Assembly: GCA_932294295.1 (NCBI GenBank)
Contig: OW028579.1
Span: forward strand, 33,429,250 to 33,493,249
Origin: Alitta virens
Taxonomy: Eukaryota > Annelida > Polychaeta > Phyllodocida > Nereididae
Length of the DNA: 64,000 nt
Direction of reading: 5' to 3'
A model generated the notes under the pieces. The model was not told the DNA's origin, made no database searches, and saw only the letters and a program-made list of their open reading frames with translations. The position numbers and the translations under genes were made by a program. Below, in pieces: positions 14,701 through 29,546 of this stretch. Each line of letters begins with the position of its first letter. The first letter of the stretch is position 1.

Positions 14701-17700
14701 GAAGTATCAGCACTTAATCACATAAGGGGTGGGTGATTAGGGCTTTACGTCCTGTATTTCTGCACCAATTGGGCTAATTAGGACAGGCAGAGACCATGGC
14801 AATTCCTAATCACATAAATAAAAGGAGATAAAAATACTCCAATTGCATAGATCTTATTTTTGTAGTTAAACATCTGAAACGTAACAAAAACCAGCAATGC
14901 TCACCTTCCATCACAGGATTAGCCTCCAGAATCTGTTGTTCAATCCAAGAGTGCTGTCCGCTCACTGCCGCAAGGAACTGCAAGATCAATTTGGTGCTCT
15001 CGGTTTTACCCGCTCCTGATTCTCCACTGAAAATAACAAAACCACAAATATAATGTTGAAATCAAAGATAAATTTTTAGTTCTGAAGAAATTATGACAGC
15101 CTTAGACGGGTGGCTATATCCAGGGCCAACACTACACACTTGAAGCATTCAAAACAATTAATGCATTAAGTGCGATGTTTTGATCAATGCAATCACACTA
15201 AAGGTGCTTCTTTAATTGCAATTCATATATCTCTGCAGCACAAAAGACAATATCATATATTCTTTGACTGCATAGAATATGGTATTACACATCAGTGAAG
15301 TCCAGTAGTTATTTTATTGCATTACAAAGATCCATCAATATTTCTTACGATGAACCCTATTATGCAATCTCTGCGATACATTACATAAAGACAATATCAA
15401 CTGATATACCAAATTTACTAAAATTTTAGTAATTTCTATGTTTCTTTACATCTAATACAAACCCAAAACCACTTTAGGACTCGACATCGTCGGGTTCAAT
15501 TCATCGTCGATAATATAATTAAATTAGCGTGGCTACCACAGCGCCGTCTACCGTATCACTCCTTCGCGCATGCGCGCAAACTCCCAGACCGCCATATTTT
15601 GATTTGAGTGGTAAATATATAGCGGGGAGGTGGGAGGGAATGTTCCGTGGTTTTGGGTTTGTATTAGATGTAAAGAAACATAGAAATTACTAAAATTTTA
15701 GTAAGTTTCTTTACTTAAAATACGAAACCCAAAACCACTTTAGGACAGAATTACCTGAACCGGAAGGTGGGAAGAGTATAAGTCTAAGAAGTCTTGGTTT
15801 AGTTGAGCGGAGTGAACGGTAGCGGTGGTCCCTAATTTGGCACAGGATGTGGTAGGACAGCATCCTTATGTACCAGATGTAGGAATTATGGTGCAGGTTG
15901 TAGGAGTTAGATCCCACTTCTGCGAGTAAGGAGGAGACAACCACTCTCATCACTCCTTACCTTCCCTATGAATTTTAAACCCAGTCCGAATACGGATTCC
16001 TCCTGGGTTATTCATGGGTGACTGTGGATAGCCTCATTACCTTACTGACTCAGATGGTACTTATCCTAAAGACAGTAGGACGAAGGATGCTCACCAGGTC
16101 AGGAAGGTAAGGTTCTTCTTCTCCACTTCGTACGGTGTTTCGGCCAGGTCTTCCACAGTCTTCTCCCTCCTCGGATGGCCCCCCCCCCCTGCTTTGTAGA
16201 CTGTTAGGAGGGCTTCGAGATGACATTCTAAGCTGTGACCACGGGCCCGAGTTGTTAGATGCCTACCAGGTCTGTAGCGACGTCTCTCAGGGAGAAGCTT
16301 GTGAAATTCGGGGAACCACTGCTTCTCCGGCCAGTGTGGCGCCATCAGAATCCTCATGCACCGGTGCGTTTTCAGTTCTGAATGACATTTTGCGACTAGG
16401 CCTGTCGGGGAATACGCATAGGCTAGGAGGTTGTCCCAGTACCAGGAGAGGGCGTCTACGGCCATAGCGTACCCATCCGGAATGGGGCTCACGCAAGATG
16501 ACAGCTTGGTGTTCTCTTTCGTGGCAAACAAGTCCACCATGGGTGTCCACCATTCCTCCCACACCAAAATCATTACCTCGGGGTGAATGACCACTCTGTG
16601 GGGAGGACTTGGTCGGTTCGGCTCAGTTTGTCTGCTAAGACATCCAGGCGCCCCGGAATGTGTCTGGCTTCAGTGTGAAGTAGTGCTGATGAGCTGACAT
16701 GAATAGGTGTGTGGTTGCTTCCAATAGTGGGGCTGACCTCGTTCCGCCTAAGGGGAAGAGAGTCTATCACTTCTCTGAAGACCTGCAGTTTCATTATTGA
16801 CATGTGCAACAGTGTAGTCCACGGTGTGCGTCATAGTAGTGGTTCTTCCATGAACTCTCACTATAAACCGTTTGTAGAATATCCACCACCTAACGTTTTA
16901 CCCCCAGTGTTTCCCAACACTTCCAAAAAATGGTGCAGTCTGGCTCCTACTTGCGTGAACATAACGTTGTGACTTTGACCAGGTGCAAGTGGGGGCCGTG
17001 CAGCCCGTGTAGGGTCATACGGGGTAATGTGGTTCTTCATTTCCTTTTCCTCCTCGCTGCGATGAAGCATAGGAGGAGCGGCCTCTTCCCTGCAAGTTCC
17101 CTCTTCCGCCACCCCGAAAAGAATGATTCCCATGGGAGGAGTAGGAGGAATTACTGGTTGAGGTAGAAGATATGGGGGAGGTGCTAGCGCTCATGTTGGG
17201 CTGTTTCCGTTGGCCTTCATGATTCATTGTGAACAGATGATCACTTATCTGTAACACCATGGAGGCAGTTCTCCTGTCAGAGTCCCTGTGAAGCAGGTCG
17301 TCTGAGCGTCCGCCGAACAGGAAGGGGCCTCCGAAAGGCTGCATTCGGAGGACATCCCTGGAAGGTTCGCTTAAGATGGAGGGTTCCAGCAGGTGATCCC
17401 TTCTCAAGCTGATAGTTTCAGCTAAAAGCCAAGCTACCAAAGTTGTGAGATGTTGGAGTGCTCTGGCTCTGCTTTCGGCATCTGCTTGTATTCTGTGCCT
17501 TTCTTCATGGAGATTCACTAAGTCCGGTGGTAGTGTGTTCTCTGTGTAGGAATCCAGGCAGTCCCACATGGCCTTCATATCTGCGTTGAGGGAAGAAGAG
17601 AAAATATCAACCATATTAATAATGCCAAGGCATGACGATATAGAGTTTTCCCACTCCTCTAATCTGGATAGAGGTAGCGAGGCAGGTGAGGAAATCTCCC

Positions 17701-20700
17701 CAATTGCCGCTTCAGACATAAGCGGCTTTGCACATAGGAACTTATTGGGGGGAAAGCTGTAGTCAGCCATATTCACACATGGTTTGGGCACCATTTTGTT
17801 CATCTTGTTCTGGTTGGAAGGGGGATAGTCCCAGTCAGGGTGCCAGGATTCCTGTCCCCTAAGTCCTGCCAATGAGCACCAAGAGTCTACTACTCTAGAT
17901 ATAATCATTTCCCCCAGTGGGAAAGCAATACCCCGTACCTCGGATGTCTGTTTGGGGTTACACAAGGCTGGCAGAGTGTGGGGTCTGTTGTCATCAGGGG
18001 GAGCGACTCCAGCCGCAATCATGGCCTGCGTAGCCCTCTCTTTGTAAGGTTTAATTTGCAGCTGTTTGCATAGTTCTGATAGAGAGGACTGTGAAGTTTT
18101 GGAGAGGTTCTGGGCATGGGCTACCTCGGTTAACAACCGCATAACATGATCCATTTTCCTGTCCTCCTCTGGCCCCTCAGGATTCAGAAATAAAGAGTTT
18201 GAACTACTCACAGTCTGCTCTCGATGTCTTCTGTTCGTTGGAGGTGAGCTAGAGCGTAGCGAAGACTTGCTATGAGATCTGGAACGTCGTTCTGTCGGTT
18301 CGTTCCGTCGTCTATCAGTACGATCCGCGTCGTCACGGCCATGATGCCTGCTGGCGCTGCGAAGTCGTTCTCTTCTCTGAGGCGAGACGCTTATAATACG
18401 TCGAGGCGAATCCATAGTCTGCTCTCGATGTCTTCTGTTCGATCTAGAGCGTAGCGAAGACTTGCTATGAGACCTGGAACGTCGTTCTGTAGGTTCGTTC
18501 CGTTGTCTGTCAGTACGACCCACGTCGTCACGGCCATGCTGCCTGCTGGCGCTCCGACGTCGTGCTTTTCTCTGAGGCGAGACGCTTTTATTTCGTCGTG
18601 GCGAATCCATCTGAAACATACTAAACGTTTGTTAGATAGTTTTCCGTGGAAACCGGCTGTGAAATGTAGATAAATATGTGTTAAAAACTTATAAGAACCC
18701 TAGCTCTTTGCAGAGCGTGTCGATCGTTCTTCGTCGAATCAAAATATGGCGGTCTGGGAGTTGGCGCGCATGCGCGAAGGAGTGATACGGTAGACGGCGC
18801 TGTGGTAGCCACGCTAATTTAATTATATTATCGACGATGAATTGAACCCGACGATGTCGAGTCCTAAAGTGGTTTTGGGTTTCGTATTTTAAGTAAAGAA
18901 ACTTAGTTTCATTAAAAAGGGCCCGTTAAATTGAGCCTAGACAAAGCTCAAAGCTGTCATTGTTGGCTACTCAAAACCAGATCTAAAAGTACATATTTAT
19001 GATATACATTACATTAATTTCTTACATTTGCTAATGAATGATTACACTTTTCTGGTGATAACTGTAAGCCGACTATTAGCTTTACAAGTGGACAGAAGCA
19101 GCTGGCTTTAGCAAGTTTAGATCACAGTCAGGTATAGGTCACTACAGCCGTCTAGAGTCAACCATTTTTTATAAAACTAACTGTATCATAAGCTCTTCTG
19201 ATTGGCATAGTAGGGATTTACAGCATGATCGCAACATGCACAAATACACAAACTTTCGCTAGGTATCCCATCATGCACCACAGCCAACACAATATCACCA
19301 ACCTGATAATAATACACTGGTCCTGTTTGTAACGCTTCATGTTGGTGTACGAGTTGTCTCCGATCGAAAAAATGTGAGGTGACAGTTCTCCGATCTTTTT
19401 GTCTCTGTACTTTTGAATTTCTTCGGATGTGTAAATCGGCAGGATCTGGTAAGGGTTGATAGCTACCAAGATGGAGCCAGTGTAGGTCTACAACAAATTA
19501 CATTTGAGAGATAATAACAACATTTAATAGAAGTTTACTGCAGAAAGTTGGCATAATATTTAAAAATTATTTATCCTATACTTTACACTGCATTGTATAA
19601 CTACCCATTGGTTTGTAGTTAAACAATAGTCCAACAACTAGATTCAGATGCAGATTCATTTATTTAGCCCTCTATTATTAAACATACAAATAAAACGACT
19701 ATCAAAAAAATATTGAGCAGGGTGACCCCTCTAAGATGATCATGTTATCGCTGCCGAGGGGCCACCCACTAATAACCTTTAATTTTGACCTATCATATGT
19801 ATCTTAAATTTTCAGGCTTAAGCAAAGCCAATGGTCATTTAAAATATACTGAATCCACTTTCTGGAAATTATAAAGCATTATGTTTATGTAAATAATATA
19901 AAGTTGCTATGCTCATCTATAAACCAGTCCAAAGAAATCCTTCTAAAAGTACATAAAAACAAATTCGATTTCACAACTTACATAAATCATGTTGTCATAG
20001 TAACGGATGAATAGATTCCTCAGAATTCCGGCTTCATTGAGGTCACCCAGACCAATCATGTCTTCAATACCCGTCACAGAAGTGGGGTGCATCAGTTTGA
20101 GCTTGTTGCTCGGGAGTTGCTGGTCCTATAAATGCAATAACAGATTTACGATTATATTACAATAGGTAAGTTTGAATTTTAAAGCCAGATCTAATATCAG
20201 AACATAGCTCAGCTTTGATATTTAAACTGGAATTAAACATATTTATGAAATGATTGAGTACCATTCTGCTAGAGCTACACAAGTTAAATGTTATTGGCAT
20301 CCATTTTTTACCCCATTTTGAGGCACTAACCATCAAAATAAAAAACTTCTAACCGATTTTTATACACAAAATCACAAAACAATGTCATCTCATAGAATAC
20401 CGTAGTGGTAGTATTATTATTATGCACAAAGTAAAATAGTAATTTGTTTGGCTCATGACCTTTATACCACGAGATTGTGATTCAGTTTCTAAACAAACAC
20501 CACGTCATTGAGAATTCACACTATGACTGACAGGTCTTTCCAGACATCAAAAATTTTCCCAGCTTCCTAGTAATCTTTTCATGGGCCACAATATTATCAT
20601 CCAAAAACCCCGAATGATTTTGAAATTGGCCTTAATTCAGAGACTTTTTAACAAATATTCTTATTAAAAAGCATTTACTTACCTTTTTGTCATCATCTGT

Positions 20701-23700
20701 GATGGTGACCATACCTCCAGCATTTCCCTTGACGACCGCTCCGATTGGAACATCGAACTCCCCCGGGTTGTCGATCTCAATCCACACAAAGTCTCCCTGT
20801 AAAAAAAAAACATTGAATGAATCATTATGCAAATTTTTATTCCTTTTGCCACAATATTGTTTTGCTATAACAACTTCGATGTTATATTTCGTAATGTGAC
20901 AGCAGTTATTTGTAAATTGCTAATTATTTCATGCAGCACCATCTTTGATCTTCGGTAAATATGATTTTCAGATCCACTGATCATAAAATTCAAAATTTAA
21001 ATTCATAGACTTTCTGGAAAATATTATCCTTAACTATGAAGAGATAGCTAATGAAATACAAAAAGTATAGACTGTATAGGTGGTTAGCCCTGACTATGTG
21101 AAACTAATACAAAATAAATGCTACAAAGCAGTCCACTAAAGATTCTGATTCAGCTCCCATTTAATTTGCTCTCTTTCTATTGTGTAGAGCTGGGAGTCTC
21201 CTCCCAAAGATTATCCTGTCATTGCTGCCCATACATTAGAATAAGTTTACCAATAAACAGTTGGAAAAAGTGCAGTATAGTTGACCCAAATTATTGACCA
21301 TATTTAGCAAGCCTCGTTGCCAGGCCTATGACGTAAAATGCTTGAATTCAATGAGTGATGTCACAGACTAAAGGCGGCGATGAGGCAATAACGCAAGGTA
21401 ATGACAGTTTATTTAGCTTTTTTTGCCAAATATGGTCAATAATTTGGGTCCGCTGTACTGCACTAAACCCAAACAGTTTTGCCATATTCATGGATCATTG
21501 TGACAACAATCCCGATACATTTTACAACAAAAACCACCTCGAACGCACCTTCTTGGCCATAAAACAATTAATTGCCATGGCGATCACCAGAATTTTCCAA
21601 TTCGTGCTTATAATTATAACTATCATTATCATTTCTACATCCTCACTATCAGTTTTCTTACTATTCCAGTTAACATTATTTCCAAATTAAAATATAATTT
21701 TTTTTAAATAATTACTTTCACACATACCATGAACTCTTCAAGACAATGCACAACATAACTGCACTCATTTTTCTCTAATATTTTGCATTCGTAAACAATT
21801 GACATCCGCAATCATCTCATTTACATTCTACACCTGTCTTTTTTTTTATAATTCTTCTTGTGGTGTATATTTTTTCTACCTGCGTCTAATTTTCCTATTA
21901 GACATTTGGCAACAGAAGGAAACTCGAGACAGTAAACGATGTTGCTCAGATTTCATTTGAAATAACACACAACCGAGAATCACTGACTGGACGTTAACAC
22001 ATATTATATTTTTGTTCGAAGTATGAAATCCATTAGTATGCAATCTTAGTACAGACTGAGTTGTATATTTATGTTAAATCCAGGTAGAAAAAAAAAATAC
22101 ATTGACTTAAATATACGAGTACCAGACGTAAACTGATGATCATTTTTCAAAGATTTTAGTGACTAGACTATCTATCTGTCGTAAAATCTATCTAGTTTAA
22201 TGAACTTTCTTGAATCTATCTATCTATCCATATAGCTTTCTAACAATGCTTTAGATCTACCTTTTTTTACTGTGTTATGCTGCATTCTTTATTTCATAAA
22301 CACAATACATTGTATACCTGAGCTGTGTTTCCATGGAAACCACATCATTTATTGTCATTTAAGAACATTTATAGGAGTCATATTCAACACTGTATAGATG
22401 TTATATTTTTTTAATACATAGGATTGTAAAAAAAGCTAGAAAATAAAAGACCAGGGATACTATTTCCATCACATACACAAAGTCAATCACATTTGATTGA
22501 CTTAAAATATTAGACATTGGTCGGTTACGTCGAATTTTCAAGAAACACTAAGTAAATTTACTCCACGTTCTAATAAATTTTGAGCTGTATCTATTGCTAC
22601 CACAATGGATATAATTAACAACATCAACCAACTGTCATGAGTGGCAAGAACGTATATATAGAGGGCTGCACCATCCCAATCCTGACCCTCCGGACCAATC
22701 AATGACAACACGCATAGAATTTCTAAAACAAGACGTTAAAGTCTCCCCTTTTTTATCATCAGTCCTTGACGAAGGCACCACATATACCTCTAATTTTAAA
22801 CACCCAAAAAATGTTTCTCCAAAAACATAAAACAAACATCACATTTACACCACCCACCTGTCGGAACTTCATGACAGTAATTCCATGAAGCGACAATAAT
22901 CCAATTCAGATCGCAAAATTGACACTTTCATCTAACAGTAAAAACACTCGAGTCTGTATTCACAGAAACAGTGACTGTGTTTACAAGTAACTGACACCAG
23001 GCATCACCCAATCCCTGCTTGGACCTGTTCCATAGCTCCAGGGCACATTCATCAAGGTATATAGACTAGCACCGTAAAGTGCCTGATGAATGCCAGGGTG
23101 TAATGATATGGAAATCACAGATGCCAACTATCAATAAATTTATAAAATTTGCCATTGATAGGATAAATAATATAAATATATAACAGCGTTGGATTCAAGC
23201 AGCAAACCTCATCATTACGCTCGCCTGCTCCTCTGAGGGACCCGGGTTTAATCCCGGGCTCGGGCACCCTTCATGAGCATCCTAGCTGGATGTCGTTCGG
23301 ATGAGACATTAAATTGGCCGTCCCTTCTACTGTGTCTATGTTAGTAAATGACCCCACCATTGGGGTAAATGTGTAACATAGGTGGACTCCTCTCTCTCAC
23401 CTCATCAATCAACCCTAGATACTTGCCTTAGAGGGCTGCACTTTCCACATCTATCTATCTATACTTCCGCCTCACAAAAACTGTTCTGCAATATTACATG
23501 CAGAAAAGGACCATCAAGGCATATAATTCACATATAGTTCCATGAAATGCCCTATGAATGCCATGAAATGAAAACCATATACTCAGTTATCATCTCATTC
23601 TGACTAGCCTCATGAAGGCCTATATAGTGAAGATTAGCACTGACTCAAAGAACACCAAAGTTTATTGAGTTGAAAAAAGAAATTACTAACATAGGATAGG

Positions 23701-26700
23701 CTTAATGCTAAGCCTTACCATCTCATCATTACATCTGCTTCTCACAAATGGTCTCACAAGAAAGCTTAACAGACATCAAGGCATAATTAAACTGGATACC
23801 AAATTCAACAATTTATTATAATTTATTACTGTTACTTTAAATGGAATTGCCCATTTCCTAAACAATTTAACGTATCAAACACAAAATTATTATTTCATAT
23901 CACTTCAATTATGGAGAACATCCCAAACATACACTACTTCAAATCTTAAAAATAAACCAAAGGCTAAACTGCTCTAATCAATTCACATTATCAGTATTAG
24001 TCGATAACTTCACACTACCACACAAAGATAAATGACAAAAGTCCTGAAGTAATCTATGAAGATTTAAAAGCCATTTTGGCAAAATTCTTGAAACTAGAAA
24101 CTTTTGCCAGTTATGCAATTATTATACAACTCCTGGCCAACCACTAATGCAAGAGCTTATGCAAACTTACAACTTGCAACAGCCTAAGGACATTCTTGAG
24201 GTGATTTAATGTATTTTTTTGTTTTTCACTGAAAAAATAAAGTTGAAAGAAGCTTCATAGCTCACTCACAAATCTATCAAATTGCTACTCCAGAGACCAA
24301 CCTAATATGGAGCAGATTATTGAGATTTACTTGTTATAATCGGCTTAGTTTGACAATAATACCCTACCCGGTATCTATCTCACTTGAAATTTACATTAGT
24401 ACGTGTTCACTATACAATGAATATATAGCAAAACTGTTTAATGTTAAATCAATATATAAACATATGTGTTATAATTCTAACTCTATATATATACATTTTA
24501 TCATGTAACACTGGGTGAAGACCTCAAATACGCACATTGTATCATATCATTGTATCATATATGCTCATCGACAAATAAATTCAAGTGCTCGTGTATATGT
24601 TAATTATGTAATATATTATTATATGTAATTATATAAAATTAGGTGTATATGTATATCATATATGCACATGGTATTATATATGCACATTAACAAATAAATT
24701 GAAGCGCTCATGACCTAGCTAACATCAGTTCATTAGAAACGGGCTTAGAAAATAATAAAATATTTCATCCCAGCATGAAACGTTCTTACATTACACTTTT
24801 TCTTCCAATTATTAATTCTAAAACCAAAATTCACTATGATTCCCTGCTCGAAAGCCCTTGTAAGTTTTTGACCTCTGCATGGCAAGAGTGGTCACACTGG
24901 ATGACCTCAAACCCTGTGGGTGACCCCAAACCCCAGCGGCCAATACAAGGCTCAGCCCAATGCCAATGCATATTCAAGTCATGCCCATATAGCTCTCCCT
25001 CTCCAGATGTGAATGACCATTTTGGTTATCCCTGTATATTGTTGTCTCAACAATGCTGAGGCGAAATATAGACCAGGTGTCAAACCCAGGACCTTCAGAG
25101 GAACTGGCAAGTGCCCTAACCATCAGGCACTCAGTGATATGTTTAAAGTCCAACAATAAATCATCATAATTATATTTGTACAGCATCTGTTCATTGACAT
25201 CGACCATAAATCGTGTTCCCAGCCCCAGCAAGTCAATTCATGAATCGCAATATATGATACATTTTATGCATGAAACATTGAATTAAAACTGCCATTGGGT
25301 TAGAGCAAAGAAGTGTTTATAACAAGGCAGGCTTACTGATTTTGTCTAATGCCACAATACAAATGATCACGATGAAAAAATAAGTAAATTAAATTAAGTT
25401 TTTTAAAGAGTGCAAAGATTATTACCGTCTGTTTGCTATGACATTTTTGTGCACAAAATAAGAATGCTCTGAAAGTGACTCTTCAGCAGTAGAAACTATC
25501 TTCTCTGCGAAAACTGCCATTATCTTTTAGTCTTTTCTTCAGTCAATATTTATAACACAATATCATAACAAATTCATATAAGTTAAGACTTAAAACATCT
25601 TAAATTTCCAAAATGTATGCTGCCTTGACAATCAACAACTGCAATAAATTTCTGTACTTGAGGAAGTACATCTTGATTATATATAACAGTTGAAATATAA
25701 TATTCCAATTCCATTGGTTAGGTCATTATTGATAGTTACATTGCAATTCAAATATCCTAAAGTCACAATTATAAACAAACTGATAAAATAAATATGTGTA
25801 TACAGTTTAAAAATAAGTAAAACCAATAAGCAATATTTTCCTTAATTACGAGGTGGCCTCATTAGCAAAGTGGCCTCCAGGCGGAATCTACATGAAATTT
25901 TTTATTTCTTTTTTTCGGTTGAAGACCAGTAGCCCAGGGGGTATCAAGTGCTAGTCTTATGACTCACGGTTTCCTTCATATAACATTGTGCAGTGTCACA
26001 CACTGTCTTTTGTCTATGTCTGATATTTAGCAATGTTTGCTCTCCGCACTTTTTTCAACACTTCCACTTTCTGTCTGCAAAATCTAGAATGTTTTCTTTC
26101 CTTTCAAACACTGGGCAGGTTCTACTTGGTGTAGCTTAATTAGTAATAGAGAAAATATTAGGTTGTTTCATAACCAAAATATTACAATTACACATAAATA
26201 AAATCTGACAAAGAAAGTAATTACTATCATGGGTACTTAAGGTTATCAAAATGTGTGACTGATACTCTGAGACTTTGCTGTATTACAATTAAGTATTAAT
26301 ACAGTTGGACTCGCTTATACTGTATACAAAATAAGGAAGCATATTATGTGACTCAAACCATATGGCTTCCTTCTATGCAAGTCTGTATTACTATTTGCAA
26401 AATAAAATAGGCATGATACCGGTACCTGTGCCTATGGCCGGACTCTTTTTATATGCATGATCATTATGAAAGGACGAAAGGTTCCCCCTATACCACTTGT
26501 CTACATTTAACATTATTAAATGCATTTGTATATAGTTTGCAGATTGTATATACAGAAATTAGTACATCTTAGTACAATTTTGCACAATAACCATAATTTG
26601 AATGCACTTCAACCGCGCAAGTAAATCACCTTCGATATAAATATTTCTAGTACATTTTATGCTCCGTTAGGTGCAAATAACATAGGTAAAATAACTATTA

Positions 26701-29492
26701 CAAAATATCACATATTATAGGGAAACTAAACGCTTATAATTTAGGAGACATGAGGCCTTGTAAATGCATAAGAAACGGATAGATATTATAAAATGTCAAT
26801 GGATGAGGTCAGTGCACAAAACATAGCACACACATCCAGTCGTTTTAGCTCAATACATGATTCATCACTTATGCTAACTTAAGGCCACACCAAAACACAC
26901 AAATCATGATTTTAGTATTTCCTTTCGTCATTCGGGACGGTCATGGAATAATACAAGCCGTGATCTGATTTAGTTTGAAGTAGTTTTTTTAAGTCTATTC
27001 CAATATATTCCTATAATGAGTTATTATTTAATTACATTCATATATATAATTTTGGTCGAAATATCAGTTCAAATCATTAATAGATTCATATATTTTTACC
27101 AGATTTTAGTCTCTGATTTTCTACTTAAGTTCACAATTTTAAAGACCTATCATCTGGACTTACATATATAGTTGAATGTTCCACATTCTCCAATTACCAG
27201 TTATAAATATTATAAATAAAGCCTTTGAAATAAATAACTGACCTTTCTACTAATTACTAAGAAAATAGCCTCTACTACACCTACACAATTTTTAAGGACT
27301 ATATTATGCACAACTAAAACGCTTTTGATTTTGATTCGACTAAAAACTAAAGTTGTTAACTTCATTAAGTTTTGAACAAGGAAGTGAACATGATTTTACG
27401 AGTTGATTTGAGAGTTGAAGACATGGGAAAACATCAAGAGTGATAAGATGGATATCAGAAGATTGAAATATGTGCTACCGTTGACTGATATAATGTGATA
27501 TATGAGAGCTTCGACATCTGACTTCTATTGGTACATTTATATTAAGCTAAGGAAGTACTTTATATTATGCAATTATTTTAGATATTTCAAATCATGGAGA
27601 CAATAACTATCAATTCAGACCATTACATAATATTCAAATATTCTAAATCTTGATATTCTGTCTGATTTTATCATTAAAACAGATTTAATGGGGCGATAAA
27701 TACCCATAAAATATATGAAAATATGTACTAACTTTCATAATGGAAAGTGCACCATACTTTGAATGCAAAAAAACCAGTATAATATATAATAAAGCCCTAA
27801 TTAAACAACCATAATGCAGACTTATTTAATCTGTTAAGAAAATCACATTTCGGCACAAATTTTACCTTTACCCTGCCATCTATCTCGCTCTAAATAGGAC
27901 CATTTTATAACAAAAGAACTTCGAATCAAGAACTGCCCAATTAATATTGATATTTCACACTGTTTAGATCGTTCTGACAATCATAAAATCATAATAGTTG
28001 ATTGTATCAAAACCCAAATAGGTAACGGACAAAACAGACCAAAAAGCAAAAATTATTTGGACCATTAAACAATTGTGCATTACATTCCGCACACAAAACA
28101 ACGCTCGATCTGAGTCAGCGACAGAATCATGCACAAATTAAAATGGAATTCATGTCTGTAGGGTGCCATGTCATGCCAGTTAATTACAGAACAACACGAA
28201 TTGTCAAAAAACTTGCTACCTGAGCCAAACTCACACATTATTAGACTGTGCTGCTGTAAACACTGTATATTTTACATGAAATGTGCAGTCTAAATGTAAT
28301 GTCAATGGACTTAAGGTCTAAAATTCTGAAGCAAGTTAAATACCCCACTATCGGGTAAATGCATAACATGCTGTGGACTCCCAAGCTTATCAATCATCTC
28401 ATCATTACATCTGCCTCTGGAAGTTGATCATATAAGCTGGCAATAAGCTTTTGTAACAGATAATATTACCAAATTTTTGAGTAAAATATGCCCTGAGGAA
28501 TACTACTGAGCAACTCATATTTCAATGGTTTTAATGGTGAAGTAGTCCTAATATATAGGGGGCTATGATTGAGGTGACACCGTGCCACTGTAAAGTTGTA
28601 CACCCCTTCGAAAAGTAATATATTAATCTAGACTGGAATAGAGCACTATACTATTTTTGATCTACATAGTAGTCAGTGACTAGGTTGTAGCTTGAAGGTC
28701 ACTTGAAGGTCATTTGGGGTTCAACAATCTAGCAAGGTTCATTTCACCCTGTCACCCCTGGTTTGACTTAGACTGTTGAATGAACGTCACGGAAATGCAG
28801 TATTTTAGTTTGGACAAGTCACAGTAGTAAGTACATTTTAAAAATGAATGTTTATCAGTGATAATGAAATGTCGTCGGGTAAAGTCATTTCTCATAAACA
28901 TTACTGTTGCATAAACTTGTGTGAATTTTATTGAGAAGATTTTACTAAATTATTATATATTTCCACCTGTTGGAATAAAATCCATCATATCAGGTTTATG
29001 AGCTCTACTTAGTATACTATGACATTGACAGCAGTATCTTCTGAAAATTGATCATTCAGCATGTGTTTGTGGAAAGACTTAACTTGCAAAAAATCCAACT
29101 TCATCCAAATATCTAATTACCACAGCAGTATATTTTACAGAGCTCTAGACAAACAAGACGGCCAGACAGACTGCTGAGTAAATATACACACTCTATACTA
29201 AGTCTAATGATATTACCTGTCTAGCTAGTTGGGTGTTGTCTTTCCTATTTTTCAAAACTATAGTTACATTTAATGCCAGAAGAGTCTCAAGACAAACTGT
29301 TTATAAGTGGAGTAAAGACAGGGTAAGCCAAAAAAACCGCAGTTTATGAAGTCGTGATACTATGGAATAATTTTCAGCAACAAAACTATCATGATTCCAA
29401 AACATCAAAAGTATCACACAAAACCATCAAAAACTACTTTCCGAACTTGCTAATTATCTGTATCAATTCATAGTTTGGAATTGGGAGAACAA

Positions 29493-29546
<54 letters not shown>

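Larger units (their letters stand above)
15415..18904 (-). mobile_element. DIRS-type tyrosine-recombinase retrotransposon, internally deleted
   Basis: Inverted terminal repeats of about 170 bp (15435-15604 and 18737-18904) enclose, on the minus strand, a gag-like ORF, the start of a reverse transcriptase, the end of an RNase H, and an internal complementary region at about 15636-15747. That region is the reverse complement of the left outer end joined to the right outer end, the arrangement that defines DIRS elements. Most of the RT is deleted and no tyrosine recombinase or methyltransferase is seen, so it cannot move on its own. It lies in the MYO7A intron between the exons at 19303-19487 and 14905-15026, in the same orientation as the gene. 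No target duplication is evident, as expected for DIRS. Confidence 0.88.

Noticed and set aside
16135..16467. Plus-strand open frame of 110 codons and others at 17568-17762, 18272-18454, 18467-18673
   Set aside because: Antisense shadows of the DIRS RNase H and gag frames, without motifs of their own.
24775..25059. Open frame of 94 codons in MYO7A intron 1
   Set aside because: No recognisable domain. The strand-opposite frame is also open, and the surroundings look like degraded repeat.
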